A stretch of 64,000 bases of DNA, from contig NC_079882.1 in NCBI RefSeq assembly GCF_029227915.1, forward strand, positions 10,044,001 through 10,108,000, written 5' to 3'. The notes beneath the pieces are model-generated. The model saw only the letters and a list, made by a program, of their open reading frames with translations. It was not told where the DNA came from and ran no database searches. The stretch's first letter is position 1. Each line of letters opens with the position of its first letter. The position numbers were made by a program, and so were the translations under genes. Positions 22,501-32,890 of the stretch are shown one piece after another. This stretch comes from Hydractinia symbiolongicarpus. Taxonomy: Eukaryota > Cnidaria > Hydrozoa > Anthoathecata > Hydractiniidae.

Positions 22501-25500
22501 TGCTGCTACACTAACATTCACGAAAATTAAAGTATAGTAAGTAAATAAGTAATTTATTTTAGATGTTAGAAAAGTACTTGAAACTGCTGCATCAAAAAAA
22601 TAGACTGCACTTTCAGACCGAACAAAAAAGGTCATTACAATTGAATATGCTTTAATTCAATGTAGTAAACCATTAAATTGATGGTCTTAGGAATTATGCA
22701 AGGCTGTCATACAATTGAATATGCTTAAATTCAACCATATTCAATGTAGTAAACCATTAAATTGATGGTCTTAGGAATTCTGCAATGCTGCAATTTTTAT
22801 ACAGATTATGATTGAGGGAAAGTCACAGTTGACGCTTTATTGCTACAAACTTCAAATGCCAAGTTGAAGGGAAGAGCTCTGCAGGCAACTGCTCTTATGA
22901 GCAACTTCTTAAAATAGGGATGGCTAAAGACCATGGCCTAGTCTATCAAGAGACCCTAAAGTCTGATCTAATAAAAGACCCTAAAGTCATTGCAGAAGTA
23001 ATTCAATTACAAAGCCAAAATAAACAATTGAAAACTAAAATTATAATTATAATAATAGCTATTTGTGAACAGAGTAATGGTTTATGCAGTAATAAATGTC
23101 CTACTAATAGACAAAAGTGCAAAAAAAAATGAATTGTGAAAATGAACAATTTGTTACAGAACTCTCTGAAACAAGTTACAGAAAGTTATTATTATGCAAC
23201 TCTACTAATTCACACAATTCTCTAGTACCAATTAAAATCAAATCTTCTTTCAGATCAGCCAAATCTTTCATGTTTATTTCATGGGTCCTATTGCGGGGAG
23301 CTACTAATCTCCACATAATTTAAAAAGGATATTTGCCACTCACACTAACATCAGACAATGGACCTCTCCATTGCAGATCTGATATGGAGGAGTATGCAAA
23401 AGGAATGGCATTTAAACTTACTCCTGTGAGCTTAGTGGATCTACAGTGCAATAGCTTTGTGAAATATTTTGTCATGCTCATGTGCAAGCTCTAGAACTAT
23501 CTTAGGTAGAAGCTCCTGCTAAATATGCTGAGCATAAAAATAAAGGCTTAATGGAGCTAAACTGCAAGTTTTGCTCATGTTAATTGTGGTGACAGAATTA
23601 CAGTTCTTTAGTATTGTGTTTAATATACATTAGGTTTACCTTAGTCATTGAACATGTCATGTAGAGCCTGGCACAGTGGGGGTGGTTTCTACCTATAGAC
23701 CTAATCTTAAAGATTGCCAGGGTTATTAGTCTCACTTGCCTGTAAAGGAACTGGACCCTACCCAGGTCTTGATTATTAATGGTTACATATAAAAACCCAA
23801 CATCCCACAGTACCCTCCCTTGTGTCAATGGTCAAATAAAAACCATGAGAGTTTGTCTCGCTGGAGTCCATAATGAGAGCGTTATTATGGTTATAACACA
23901 AAACCTTAGGCTTGGAAAGAAAAAAGGGTGGACAGAATAAAAAAAATTTCTCATAAAGTAGAATATGAACACCAGTAATTAGCATGTACCTGACGCTCAG
24001 GACATGTTGATGCGCCTGACGCTCAGGGCATCTCTAGTGTAGTCATTATGTGAATAAGAAACATGCGCCTGACGCTCAGGGCATGATGAAGCCCCTGACG
24101 CTCAGGGCATCTCTCATACACCTGATGCTCAGGGTATGAGTAAAAACACCAGTAATTAGCATGTGCCTGACGCTCAGGACATGTGGATGCACCTGACGCT
24201 CAGGGCATCTCTAGTGTAGACATTATGTGAATAGGAAACATGCGCCTCACGCTCAGGGCATGTTGAAGCCCCTGACGCTCAGGGCATCTCTCATACACCT
24301 GACGCTCAGGGTATGGAAGAGAACACCATAATTAGCATGTGCCTGACGCTCAGGACATGTCGATGCATCTGACGCTCAGTGCATCTCATCTGTCTCATGC
24401 ACCTGATGCTCAGGGCATGAAAACGCCTATAACGCATATCCTGACGCTCAGGTTATGCATTATATATTTGTGCATATGACGAAGCTCGAAGGAGGCACCT
24501 TCATTCCTGCATACTGAATGTGTTGTAACTACTCATTCCAACAGAAATACATTGTTTCTATCAATTTGTTTTATTATTCTGGAACACAAAGCAATTAATT
24601 TGGCATTGATATTAAAACCAATGTGCATCTGCAACAACTACTAGATTAGGCTGAGCAAACAACCATAAAGAAGGACTCACAGATACCATAAATACAGCTT
24701 ATCCAAGAACAAGAAAAAGCAGCTGCATAAGGCTTGAATGAAATCAACAATTAAATCAACAATTGAAAGCTGCACCAAAAGTCTTGCATAATACCAGTGA
24801 CTGAAACAGGAAAAGACTATAACACTTGAACCTGTATATTTTGTTGCTACACACACAAAATAAATAAATAAACAATAGTAGCAAAAATTTTTGTTGTAAA
24901 ATTTTTTAGGGCTATTAATATGTTAAAGTAAGAAGAAATCTAGTATACTTTTACTGTTACAAACCTTAAAAAGTAATGATATCGACAGATATTTAAAAAA
25001 CGTTTGATAAGGATTGATTTCAACACCGATGTGACTAAACCAATAGCACTTGACAACTATATCTAAGTTACGACATCGTAATTTGGATAATGCATCATTG
25101 GCTTTCTTAAGCACACCTACTTTAAGGCGTGAGTATACAAAAAAGTGAGCAAAAAAGTATACAAAACTTTAATTTGATACATCAATGTATATATTTTTAG
25201 AAAGCTTGAATGATTTCCTATATAATGATTTAAAAATTATTAAGAAAAAATAAAGTTTGAAGGTTTGATAGACATGAATAAAAAACGACCCCTCTCCCAC
25301 AAACGAGATCCCATTTACAAAACTACTAGGTTCTCATGTTTGCTGTTTTCTTTTTTTAGGATCACAAAACATTAATCTAAAAATGATTTTTAATTTTTTT
25401 TCTTAACATTTTTTACTTTTGGAGATATTTAGTATTGCATCTTTTTCCCACGATTTTTAACCTCTGATCGTCGGAAAACTTATCATAACTCGCCTTCTAC

Positions 25501-26728
25501 TCAAACTCACGAAATAAAAAAAAATTGTTTTTAGATGAAACATTTCTCTCCAAGCTAGAGGTGCCCTCCACCGCAGAGCCTTTATAGTTTTGTAATAGAG
25601 TTTTTAAACATATGAAGTACTATCCTGAAAAATAAACTCTGCGAAAAATAGGTTTAAAGTTTTTTACAGAATTCTTATACTTCTGCATAAATAATTGGTT
25701 ACTACAGTAACGACTATTAGCTAACAGGTTTTTTTAACATCTTTTTATGCTGCACCTGTTTGCTCACATTCGCAATCACGCACAGTCAAGTATGGGTAAA
25801 ACAAAAACAAATTGTAGAAACAAAAATCACAAAAAACCTGATGACTTTGAAAAGTATATTCTTAACAAATAGTAAAAAACTGAATTATGACAATTTTTTA
25901 AAAAAATTTTTGCACCATTAGAAAGATCAGATTTTTTCCTATCCAATCACTGTAAAAAATTTTTTTAAAAAAAAAATCGATTTGATTCCTATACTCACTC
26001 CTTGAGAGTGAGCTGAGTACAGAACCCTGGAGTACCCTATGGTACCATATGGCTGGTATATGGTACCATATGGCTGGTATTCATGGTTGCGAATTGATAT
26101 TTCCACAAGCCTGTTAGTGAGATAAGATTATAAAAGTAAATATTATTAACAATTGAGAAAATTATTTTTTCCTTTATGTAAGACACACCAGTGTCAGATT
26201 GAATTGTATTATACTTTGTTTGTGGGAAATCCTTCAATTTAATCACAAATTGTCTTTTGATTAGCAGACAGACCTTCTTTTTAAGTACTAAAACATTTGT
26301 TCTATATTCTACATTACCTCACATCCACATTTCATACATATATAATAATTTTATCTGGAATATATTTTCGCTAACTTGACAGTGGGTTTTCCCATGTGCT
26401 ATAGCTATGTGGTGCACTCCTGCCTTGATCTATTTTGTTGGGAGAAATTCAAACTTTTCTTCACCAAACATAAGGCATAGTTATACATAATAGATTATGT
26501 TTCCAAAAATATTAAAGTGTTGGAGGGTTTAGTTAGCTTATCTACACAGTATATATCACTTGATAATGCTCATCTCTATATGATGGCAGCATGAAAACAT
26601 GGAAATTATCTTGCTAATTCCCAAAAGTTACATTGTATAGCGAGAAGATAGGCAACATTTCTTACCTCTTTTGTCTTTTCCTGAAGTTTTAAACTGTGAA
26701 ATTCTAGTTGTTTAAAGTCATCAGCCAT
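16529..26728 (-). CDS. LIMPETin: PET domain plus six LIM domains
   Basis: PET/LIM protein related to Testin and Prickle but with six LIM zinc fingers, the layout of invertebrate LIMPETin (Drosophila Limpet). Such proteins act as scaffolds at muscle, adhesion or cytoskeletal sites; that role comes from the family. Coding exons in order: 26666-26728, 20271-20359, 19965-20142, 18845-19046, 18376-18623, 18026-18295, 17545-17805, 17334-17442, 16529-16764. Phases agree and the sum is 551 residues plus stop. The amino end has the Testin-like Cys motif LCLECKVKCTGFLKHPWR (about 34-51) then CSKCRC. The PET domain spans about 70-178 (GFTWVPRGL, LYMRNF, ARQLMHQLPLQDY, KKALGVG). LIM1 starts at Cys190 (CKGC, AVFAERVG, WHPQCF, YCGRHWAE) and LIM2 has WHVDHFCCFEC; LIM3-6 follow to Cys550. 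No CAAX box is present, unlike Prickle. Exon 1 (21 residues, start MADDFKQLEF) joins exon 2 in phase across a 6.3-kb intron and is the least certain part. Intron 8 holds a pogo-like MITE. Confidence 0.93.
16810..17305. mobile_element. Pogo/Tigger-like MITE in LIMPETin intron 8
   Basis: The left end starts CAGCAAAACTTCATTACAGC, with GCGGACACC and CTATAGCGGACAC repeats. The right end read inward on the other strand is CAGTAGAACCTATCTATAGT, then a TACTATCGGGACC block. Length is 496 bp. TA precedes the left end; the right flank (CATAA) is not a clean TA. Interior non-coding. Confidence 0.6.
21355..21840. repeat. Dispersed repeat with a diverged internal duplication
   Basis: Two segments about 165 bp apart share a layout. 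Each has GACGGG near a TGACGT motif, then an AAAAGTGCATGATC or AAAAGCACATGATC motif, then TTCTTGATCAGTGTTT or TTCTTGACCAGCGTTT. It lies in LIMPETin intron 1 and is non-coding. Confidence 0.5.
22636..22785. repeat. Two-copy tandem duplication, unit about 75-85 bp
   Basis: The series ACAATTGAATATGCTT, then TCAATGTAGTAAACCATTAA and TTGATGGTCTTAGGAATT, occurs twice in a row with a short insertion in the second copy. Non-coding, LIMPETin intron 1. Confidence 0.75.
23320..23500 (+). mobile_element. Ty3/gypsy integrase relic
   Basis: The plus strand encodes TSDNGP followed shortly by a degenerate MEEYAKGMAFKLTPVS, resembling the retroviral-type integrase core (SDNGPPF...EFA...GFKH..TP) of Ty3/gypsy elements. 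Stops and frame changes surround it. The element is antisense to LIMPETin, in its intron 1. The rest of the polyprotein was not recognised. Confidence 0.55.
23989..24458. repeat. Minisatellite of hairpin units (CCTGACGCTCAGG) with higher-order repeat
   Basis: Fourteen occurrences of the core CCTGACGCTCAGG or one-to-two-base variants lie within 470 bp, unevenly spaced. Each core can fold as a CCTGA/TCAGG stem with a CGC loop. A block of five cores with conserved spacers (starting TAATTAGCATGT) recurs about every 175 bp (near 23990, 24164 and 24340), the last copy being degenerate. In LIMPETin intron 1. Confidence 0.9.
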
Positions 26729-27079
26729 TTCAATAAAAATTTAACACCGCCTTCTTGACTTTATCAAAAGAGCAAAAATAAATCGTCGCTTGCTCCGTGT
26801 CCTTCGATAAAAATAATCAATAGGGCTGAAATAAATGTTTTGAATAAATCCTTACAACACAAACAAAAGGCAGATTTAGTGCATTCTTTTGTCTCCAAGA
26901 GCGACGTTATCAGCTTTTCCTCTATGATAACGCCTCGTGAGAAGTTTTTTGCCGAAAGATTGAAAAATCAAAACAAACCGTTGTGATTTACGGCGGGCGA
27001 CTTCAGCTCCGCTCTACAAATTACGGATGTAAACGTCTTCGGCTACCGTGATAAGCCTAACCGCGGTAAGTGATCAAAG
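26729..27079. promoter_or_regulatory. Shared head-to-head promoter region of LIMPETin and XRCC2
   Basis: These 351 bp separate the LIMPETin start codon on the minus strand from the XRCC2 start codon on the plus strand. The half next to XRCC2 is clearly richer in G+C and CG dinucleotides than the surroundings (for example ACGGCGGGCGACTTC and CTAACCGCGGTAAG). That is typical of a housekeeping promoter in an AT-rich genome. No TATA box is evident. Bidirectional use is inferred from the layout only. Confidence 0.5.
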
Positions 27080-28084
27080 ATGGCCTCCTCAGAGACAGCC
27101 GCTCAGGTAAACAAAATTTTATCATTTCCTCTTATTCATTTAGTATTGGGTTAAAAGGGTAGTTCAATCAGATTTTTATTGTTAAAAATTGCGCACAGTA
27201 TTAAAAAAGAATTCAATCTAACTTCCTCTTTATTACCAATAAATTGCCGTACTCTCTTGTACTTATTCTTGCATACTCTCTTTGCTTTTCAGTTATTTAC
27301 CCGATTATCTGCTAGACCTCTGTTTCAACACTTAGAAAATCGATTTTTTGATTCTGTAACAGAAAAGGACAAAGACTTGCGTGGAGTTGAAATTTTTGGA
27401 GAGGCTTCCTCTGGTAAAACTGAAATGGTATTACATTTAATAATCAATACAATAATTCCAAAGAAATGGAAGCATTTGGAAGTTGGTGGAAGAGGGCTAG
27501 GTGTTCTTCTTATTGACCTGGATTGTAAATTCCCTATGATCAGGTTTTTGTGTTTGCTTGAAAAAAAACTAGAGCATTGTATTTCTATATCCAATTCAAC
27601 TGAACCAGGAACAGGGAATATAATTGTAAAGGAATTTATAGACACTTGCTTACAAAGATTTTTTAAATTGGATTGCTTTTCTACGATAGAACTTATTGTA
27701 AGCCTCAAGGCATCAGAAAGATTTCTAGAAGATAACCCTGAAATCTTCCTACTGATTATAGACAATGCATCATCATTTTACTGGTCCGATAATTTAAGCT
27801 GTGGTCAGTCAAATCAATATGTTTCTGTTATGATCAAAATTCTTAAAGATATAATTCAAAACTATGGAATGGTTGTGGTTCTGACAAGGTCTTATGAAGA
27901 AAAAAGTAAGTATAGTAAACAATCGGCTTGGTGGGAATTATGCAACTACCGATATCATTTACAGAGAGACACTGAATTTTTTAACAACAAGGAAGCTTCG
28001 ATATGTGTTTGCTCAATGCTTCATCCTACACATTATAAAGTTAAATTCACTTGGACAGAAAATGGATTGAAATTTTTAGCATAG
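27080..28084 (+). CDS. XRCC2: XRCC2, RAD51-paralogue recombination repair protein
   Basis: RAD51 paralogue of the BCDX2 complex, acting in the nucleus in homologous recombination repair. Exon 1 is 27080-27106 (nine residues, MASSETAAQ), with donor GTAAAC. Exon 2 is 27293-28084, after acceptor TTGCTTTTCAG. The split is phase 0 and the product is 272 residues; human XRCC2 is 280. Walker A is GEASSGKT (residues 45-52), followed by EM as in the human GTGKTEM. A first hydrophobic strand ending in an acidic pair, VLLIDLD (80-86), matches human VLFIDTD. The Walker B-like strand FLLIIDNASSFYW (161-173) matches LLILDSLSAFYW. An upstream in-frame ATG at 27179 would read through the intron and add unrelated residues, so the spliced start is preferred. 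It is not RAD51 or DMC1: it lacks their N-terminal helix-hairpin-helix domain. Confidence 0.93.
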
Positions 28085-30010
28085 CCTGCTTTACTTTCAG
28101 TTGTCACATGATCAATCCTTGTTAAAAGCACGCATATTTCTTGTCCGTGTCAATTGAGTAAAAAATTTGTGGTAGTTATGATGATTCACATTTACGTTTT
28201 TTATATCATTTTAATTAAAATTTATTGGGCGTTCAAAGATCAGATTTTTTATCTTTAAATCGAAGAATGCGAAAATAATGTTCAGATATTTAAGGGAAAA
28301 GGTGTTTGCGGAAGAAACTTGCAGTTTTGGTAAAAGTTTATTTCTGCAAATAGTAAATTTTAATCATGAGCGCCAAACGTTTTTTCTCCGTGAAATGTGG
28401 TAATTAGAAATGGCCTCTGAGAATTTTTCTGCTATAAGACAAAATGCATTGAAACTATTCGAAAATATATGAACAGTTTTTTAGAACTCCAAAAGTTCTA
28501 AGTTTGTAGAACTTCGAAAGTTTTTATTACTTTTCGCGAATTTCGTAAATTTTATACATACTGGCGAATATCTTTATGCGCAAAAATCCCTGAAAATTTT
28601 TTTTCGTTGTTTATTCGTTAGTTTATCTCGGTAAATTTTATTTTTTGTAGTTGATAAAAATAATAGCCAGCCTCTATGATGAGCAAATTCAAGTAAAGGC
28701 TACCGTGAATTGGCCAGAACTATATTAAAATTGCGAAAAAAAAATAGATTTATGAAAATAATACTTTTTAAAAACCTTTAAATAATTCATTCGCGAAAAT
28801 CCCGACATAACTGATTCGCGAAAATTAATCTTTGCAAAATGCAATTTTTAAACCTCACGAAAATAAATCTTTGCAAAATTAACTTAAGGTAAATTTCTTA
28901 TAAAGAAATTGCATAGTGGGGCTGGAAATTTGCTTGAGATAGAGAAAAGCTATTGGAAAAGAGATAGTGTACGTTGTAGAGAAGTGTCCGCTGTAAGTAG
29001 GTATTAGCGTAGTTGGGATTCTTTCAGTACAATATTTGTGCACAAGATTTGATGCACACAGGAAACGCGCATTAAGTCAAGAATCACACAAAAAAAATCC
29101 TTTCTTGTCTCAAACAAAACATGTACGGTGATTAATGAAAGTATAAGTTGACTTTCTCGTAATGTCAACCGCATAATGATCCTGTAAAAACTTTTACAAA
29201 GAAGGCATTTTAAATAACTTGTCCAATCTCAACTGTCCATACAGTTTTTACATTGAGACCTAAATTGTTTAATTTTGTATAACTTTAGCTTTTAGGCTCG
29301 TTTTAAGTCATTTATTGTGTTGTGTGCGTGGAAGCTAGCAACATTTTGGATTAATTTTCGTGTTTATGACGTAACGAGCATGGCAGGCATAAAAATTTTA
29401 GTAGAAACTTACGTTAATCGGACAATTAATAATCAATGAAAAACCTTATAAAGTATCACAACCAGAGAAGAAAACATATAATGCGACGAAAAGGTGTTTG
29501 AATAAATGAGCCTAATTTGAAAGAAAATATCCTGACACTTTGTAACGTAAAGGTAAAGACCAGTGTGAGATTTGCTGTTAGAATCGTAACGAGGTAAAGT
29601 TTTTATGAAACTGCGCAATATTCGCATCCTTAGACATTACGTGAACAGGTAAGATTTTGTCTATTGCTTGCCAAAAAACCCATTTCATTCATTACAAGCT
29701 TTTTTTGCAAGGAAAAGAGACCTCTTAGAGTTGGTTTCCATCTGGCGTTAAATTAATCGTATCGAGTTAATCGTATTGAGTATTTAGCGCGATGCGTTTC
29801 CGTTAGAAGTAAAATTAACGCCTTTCCTTTCGTTAATGATATACGTCTAATAACATCGACGAGGACATTTCAAAAAAGATTTTTATGAGGCAAATTGAAA
29901 GAAGAAGGCAAAAGCAAAGAAGAAAGTGGTTAAGAAATTAGCTTCGTGATTTTTTTTGGAAAAGGGGGGAATGAAGAATATTACCATCTTCTGAACAGAA
30001 TTAATTTACA
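28085..30010. other. Gene-free stretch downstream of XRCC2
   Basis: XRCC2 3' UTR at the left, then AT-rich non-coding DNA. From about 28500 to 28890 the motif TTCGCGAAAAT and its relatives recur (for example ATTCGCGAAAATCCC and TTCGCGAAAATTAATC), suggesting a decayed repeat. A fragment near 28970-29005 (GTGTCCGCTGTAAG) resembles a pogo terminal repeat. No gene seen. Confidence 0.5.
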
Positions 30011-30011
30011 G

Positions 30012-30180
30012 TTGACTCTCTCTAGTACGAATCCCAAGGCTGATAACTTTTTGTGCCAATAGATTCGGTAAGTAGAAAGTCTCTCGTATTCGAATTTCCA
30101 GGTTAAAGGGTGAAAATTCAGATTAGAGAAAGTAATCAGAAATTTTTTAAAAAGTGAGAAAAAAAAAAAATTGTGAAAAA
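30012..30180. mobile_element. Tigger-type terminal repeat region
   Basis: Begins CAGTTGACTCTCTCTAGTAC and continues with AGTCTCTCGTATTCGAATTT, the iterated layout of pogo/Tigger ends. It lies just outside the transposase carboxyl-terminal relic at 30240-30500 and is probably that element's end. The partner end was not identified. Confidence 0.45.
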
Positions 30181-30239
30181 TTAGTTTTTTAAATTTTTTT
30201 CTTTTCCTAAACTTTGTGATATGTTGCTGAGGGCTTTCC

Positions 30240-30500
30240 TCAAATCGACTCCAAATTTAGTAACCAGGCTCCGTAATCTTCTAACATTGAAATGGCATTC
30301 ATGGCATCTTTAAAATTTGGCTTGGTCAATGTTTCAGTTGGTTCCTCGTTGTCGAAATTAGCATCCTTAATATCGCTGTCACCATAACGTCCACTCACTT
30401 CGGCAATGATGTCTGCATCAGATGCCATATCGGATACGCTGATGTCGAAGTCAATATCAACTAGCTTGTCTGCCGTTATTCGAAGTGCACAGTGAAGCAA
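30240..30500 (-). pseudogene. Tigger/CENPB-like transposase, carboxyl-terminal relic
   Basis: An 86-codon open stretch containing SDADIIAEVSGRYGDSD, then NFDNEEPTETLTKPNFKDAM and ISMLEDY. This matches the acidic tail of pogo/Tigger transposases (DADI..EV, acidic run, then a helix of the EAL..L type). The more diverged equivalent at 31139-31579 shows the same order, so this comes from a second element. Upstream (about 30530-30620) only broken frames remain. Confidence 0.6.
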
Positions 30501-30822
30501 CGAGATATAATAAGATTTAATCTCTTTGATTCATTTAAACTCACAACCGAATCATCATCATTGTTTACAATTTTCTCGACAGCCTCTTTGAAAATACCAG
30601 ATTTTTAGTTCAAAAAAATTCTATCAGGAATGAAACTCACGCTTTGTTGAGCATTGTCATTTCGATTAAGACTGTAAACTTTGTTAGCTCGTTTTTTTCT
30701 CTAAGTTAGTAAGTTCTTTACTGCAAGATAACGTGCTTAACTTTAAGCGGTCTGATAACTCCCTTGCTCATAGGCTGCGTTACTGATGTTGTATTTGATA
30801 GAAGTAGATAAGTTCAATCCAT

Positions 30823-30854
30823 TCATAGAGATATTATTAATAATATCTCTATGA
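30823..30854. repeat. Perfect 32-bp palindrome
   Basis: The half-site TCATAGAGATATTATT is followed directly by its exact reverse complement, with no spacer. It lies between two Tigger relics. Confidence 0.9.
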
Positions 30855-30889
30855 TCCATTTGAGCCCTGTAATTGTTGGATGAGAAAGA

Positions 30890-30975
30890 CAGTTGAACTC
30901 ATGTAATTCGAATCTCCAAGGGTAATTCAAAATTTGTTCGAATTACATAAGTTTCGAATTATAGGAGTTTGACTT
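30890..30975. mobile_element. Short hairpin of Tigger-type ends (86 bp)
   Basis: The left end CAGTTGAACTCATGTAATTC is mirrored on the other strand by AGTCAAACTCCTATAATTCG, leaving a short centre. It may be a miniature element or the end of the Tigger copy whose transposase lies at 31139-33561. A related inverted end (ATTACATGAGTTCGAATTAT) lies at about 35965-35990. Confidence 0.55.
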
Positions 30976-32009
30976 TTTTCGGCCGAATTTCTGTGGGGAA
31001 GTGTTAACGGCTTTACGACGCTATTAATTATCAATGTTGTAACATCCTATGGAGTAAAGTGGCGCGTAGTATTTGCAGAATAAGTTGCCATTTTCATGTA
31101 AAACAAGCGTTAAAAATTTGTAACTATCAATTTTTCTCTTAATAGTCCATGATTTTGCTCTGTCTCCTATTACTCAATCTTCTATCGTTGATCTTATCGG
31201 ACATTTGCGACAGCGGAGTATCAAACTTTGGATCGGTCTTAAACAACGTTAGTTTCTTCAGAGTCTCTATTGGGTCTTCAATCTCGTATTGCGACGCTAG
31301 CGAAACTGGATCGTCATCAGGACAGTCATCCTTGTCATCATCAGAGCTAGCATCAACATCAACAATATCTACCTCTTTATACCCACTCACTATTTCTGCG
31401 ACAGACGACGGGCGTGATTCATTGGTCATAAGCTTTATGTCGAAATCCACAAGGGAGTCAGCATCTAAATCTTCAGGGGCCATGTCTGGTCTGACCTTGT
31501 GAAGTTGATCTAAATCAAAATTCAGCTCAACCAAAACGTCGCTTCCTTGCTCATCAGCACTTGAAAGGGTCGTCATCATCGTCTTCTGAAATTCCTGATT
31601 TTTGAAAGCAGTTTACGATTGTTGTTTTAGATACATCATCCCAAGCTGTCTTGAGCATCATCATGGTTTCTAGGATTGATGCTTTTAGCACCTCTGTCTT
31701 CTTGTCTAACCCTCTTATGATCTTTAGAATGACAAGGGATCGGTATTTGGCCTTTAATGATCTAAAAGGAAAAAAAAATGTGAAATTTACCCTATATGAA
31801 ATTTACATTTTAAAATAAAAGTTTTGTTAGGTAGGTAAACATTCAGGAACATTGATTTAAAAAAACCGTGAGAAAACTAACAAATTTCTTCCGTATGTAT
31901 TTCATTTAAACTTTGTCACATTCTTATACTCGAATATCTAAATGAAATTGTTACAAAGGACACAGATTTAACTGTATCTTTAGAATCTCTAGATAATTTT
32001 TTACTACTT

Positions 32010-32330
32010 GGATCAAAATTGTGCACGGTATCTACAAGCCTTCTTCGTCTCCCAGATTGACTCTTTTCCCAGTGACAGTAATATTAGGAATGTTTATGTG
32101 CTTTGCTCGCAAAAAGTAAAAGAATGTTTTGGCATATCTTGGAATCGATCAGTCCTTCCTTTTTTTGAATGGCCAACAACTTTTTCGTCTTTAGTTACAG
32201 CGACAGCATATTTATTGATTTCATTTTCAGGTTCAGGTCAAGTTTTCAAACTTTCCCCCAGCACTGGTGTCCATTCACCCATGTAAGCATGGTGTCTTTT
32301 AATCATTGATTCACACTTAAACTCTGTAAT
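32010..32330 (-). pseudogene. Fragment of a repeat-borne domain (EWTPVLGE ... YAVAV ... VVGH)
   Basis: The minus strand reads KCESMIKRHHAYMGEWTPVL, GESLKT, a stop, then NEINKYAVAVTKDEKVVGHS. I associate the pattern (H.Y...W.P..GE.L then YAV.V....VGH) with ORFs multiplied in cnidarian repeats, possibly HIRAN-like. The link to HIRAN is tentative. It lies inside the Tigger intron and is interrupted. Confidence 0.4.
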
Positions 32331-32589
32331 GATAACCAATGAAATTTCATAGTTCAAAGAAACCTTTTTCTCACAGACTTCGATACTTGTTGCCGTATCT
32401 TTAATATGTACTGGCTGCATGCACTACCTTTGCGCTCATTCACACAACTCTTTTGTAACTTTTGTTTTTTAATAAAAGTGAAGACCTGCATTCATTTTTA
32501 TTTCATTCGATGTTTCGTAAAAAAGTCTACATTATCGATACCGTAAAAAAAGATTAATAAATTCTATATCATTCGTTCCCAGTCTTTTG

Positions 32590-32890
32590 GGTGTTGCGTC
32601 GCAAATTCGCGTGCGTTTTGCCAATCAATATTTAAGATGGCTAAGTCCTGTTTGACATTAGTTGATCATGTCGTTGGGGGTCTGCCTTTTGACTTTTAAA
32701 AAGGTTTCTCTGCGTATCGCGTTGCTTTTCGTGCGGGAGCATTAAAGTTCATTTGCTGGATCTTGCCGAACCATCTTAACCGTCTTTTGCGTATTTTGTC
32801 ACTCCATTTCTTTGCGTTTGTGTTGTGTTGTTACAGCTTCGTTTAGCAAGTGCGTTATGCAAGACCTGCAAGTGTCAATCAAAACATTCT
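32590..32890 (-). mobile_element. LINE ORF2 carboxyl-terminal fragment
   Basis: The minus strand encodes KIRKRRLRWFGKIQQMN, NAPARKAQRYAEKPF, KGRP and then DLAILNIDWQNARKFATQ, with frame breaks. This is the usual carboxyl end of RT-endonuclease LINE proteins (RLRWFGH..RM...RGRP..TW...V..DL). It is inserted in the Tigger intron and differs from the LINE copies at 44.9 and 45.7 kb. Confidence 0.6.

Noticed and set aside
22920-23323. Two adjacent plus-strand ORFs upstream of the integrase relic
   Set aside because: Low-complexity Ile/Lys content and no recognisable gag or polymerase motif; left unannotated.
23989-24458. CRISPR-like array of short palindromic repeats
   Set aside because: Spacers are not unique: whole blocks recur every 175 bp, spacing is irregular, there are no cas genes, and the context is an intron of an animal gene.
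24923-25114. Minus-strand ORF within LIMPETin intron 1, first considered as an extra exon
   Set aside because: Exon 1 and exon 2 already join in phase without it, and its sequence resembles no PET/LIM protein.
27325-27765. 146-codon minus-strand ORF
   Set aside because: It is the antisense shadow of XRCC2 exon 2.
31149-31502. 117-codon plus-strand ORF
   Set aside because: Antisense to the acidic tail of the Tigger transposase; the serine-rich composition comes from reading GAT/GAC codons in reverse.
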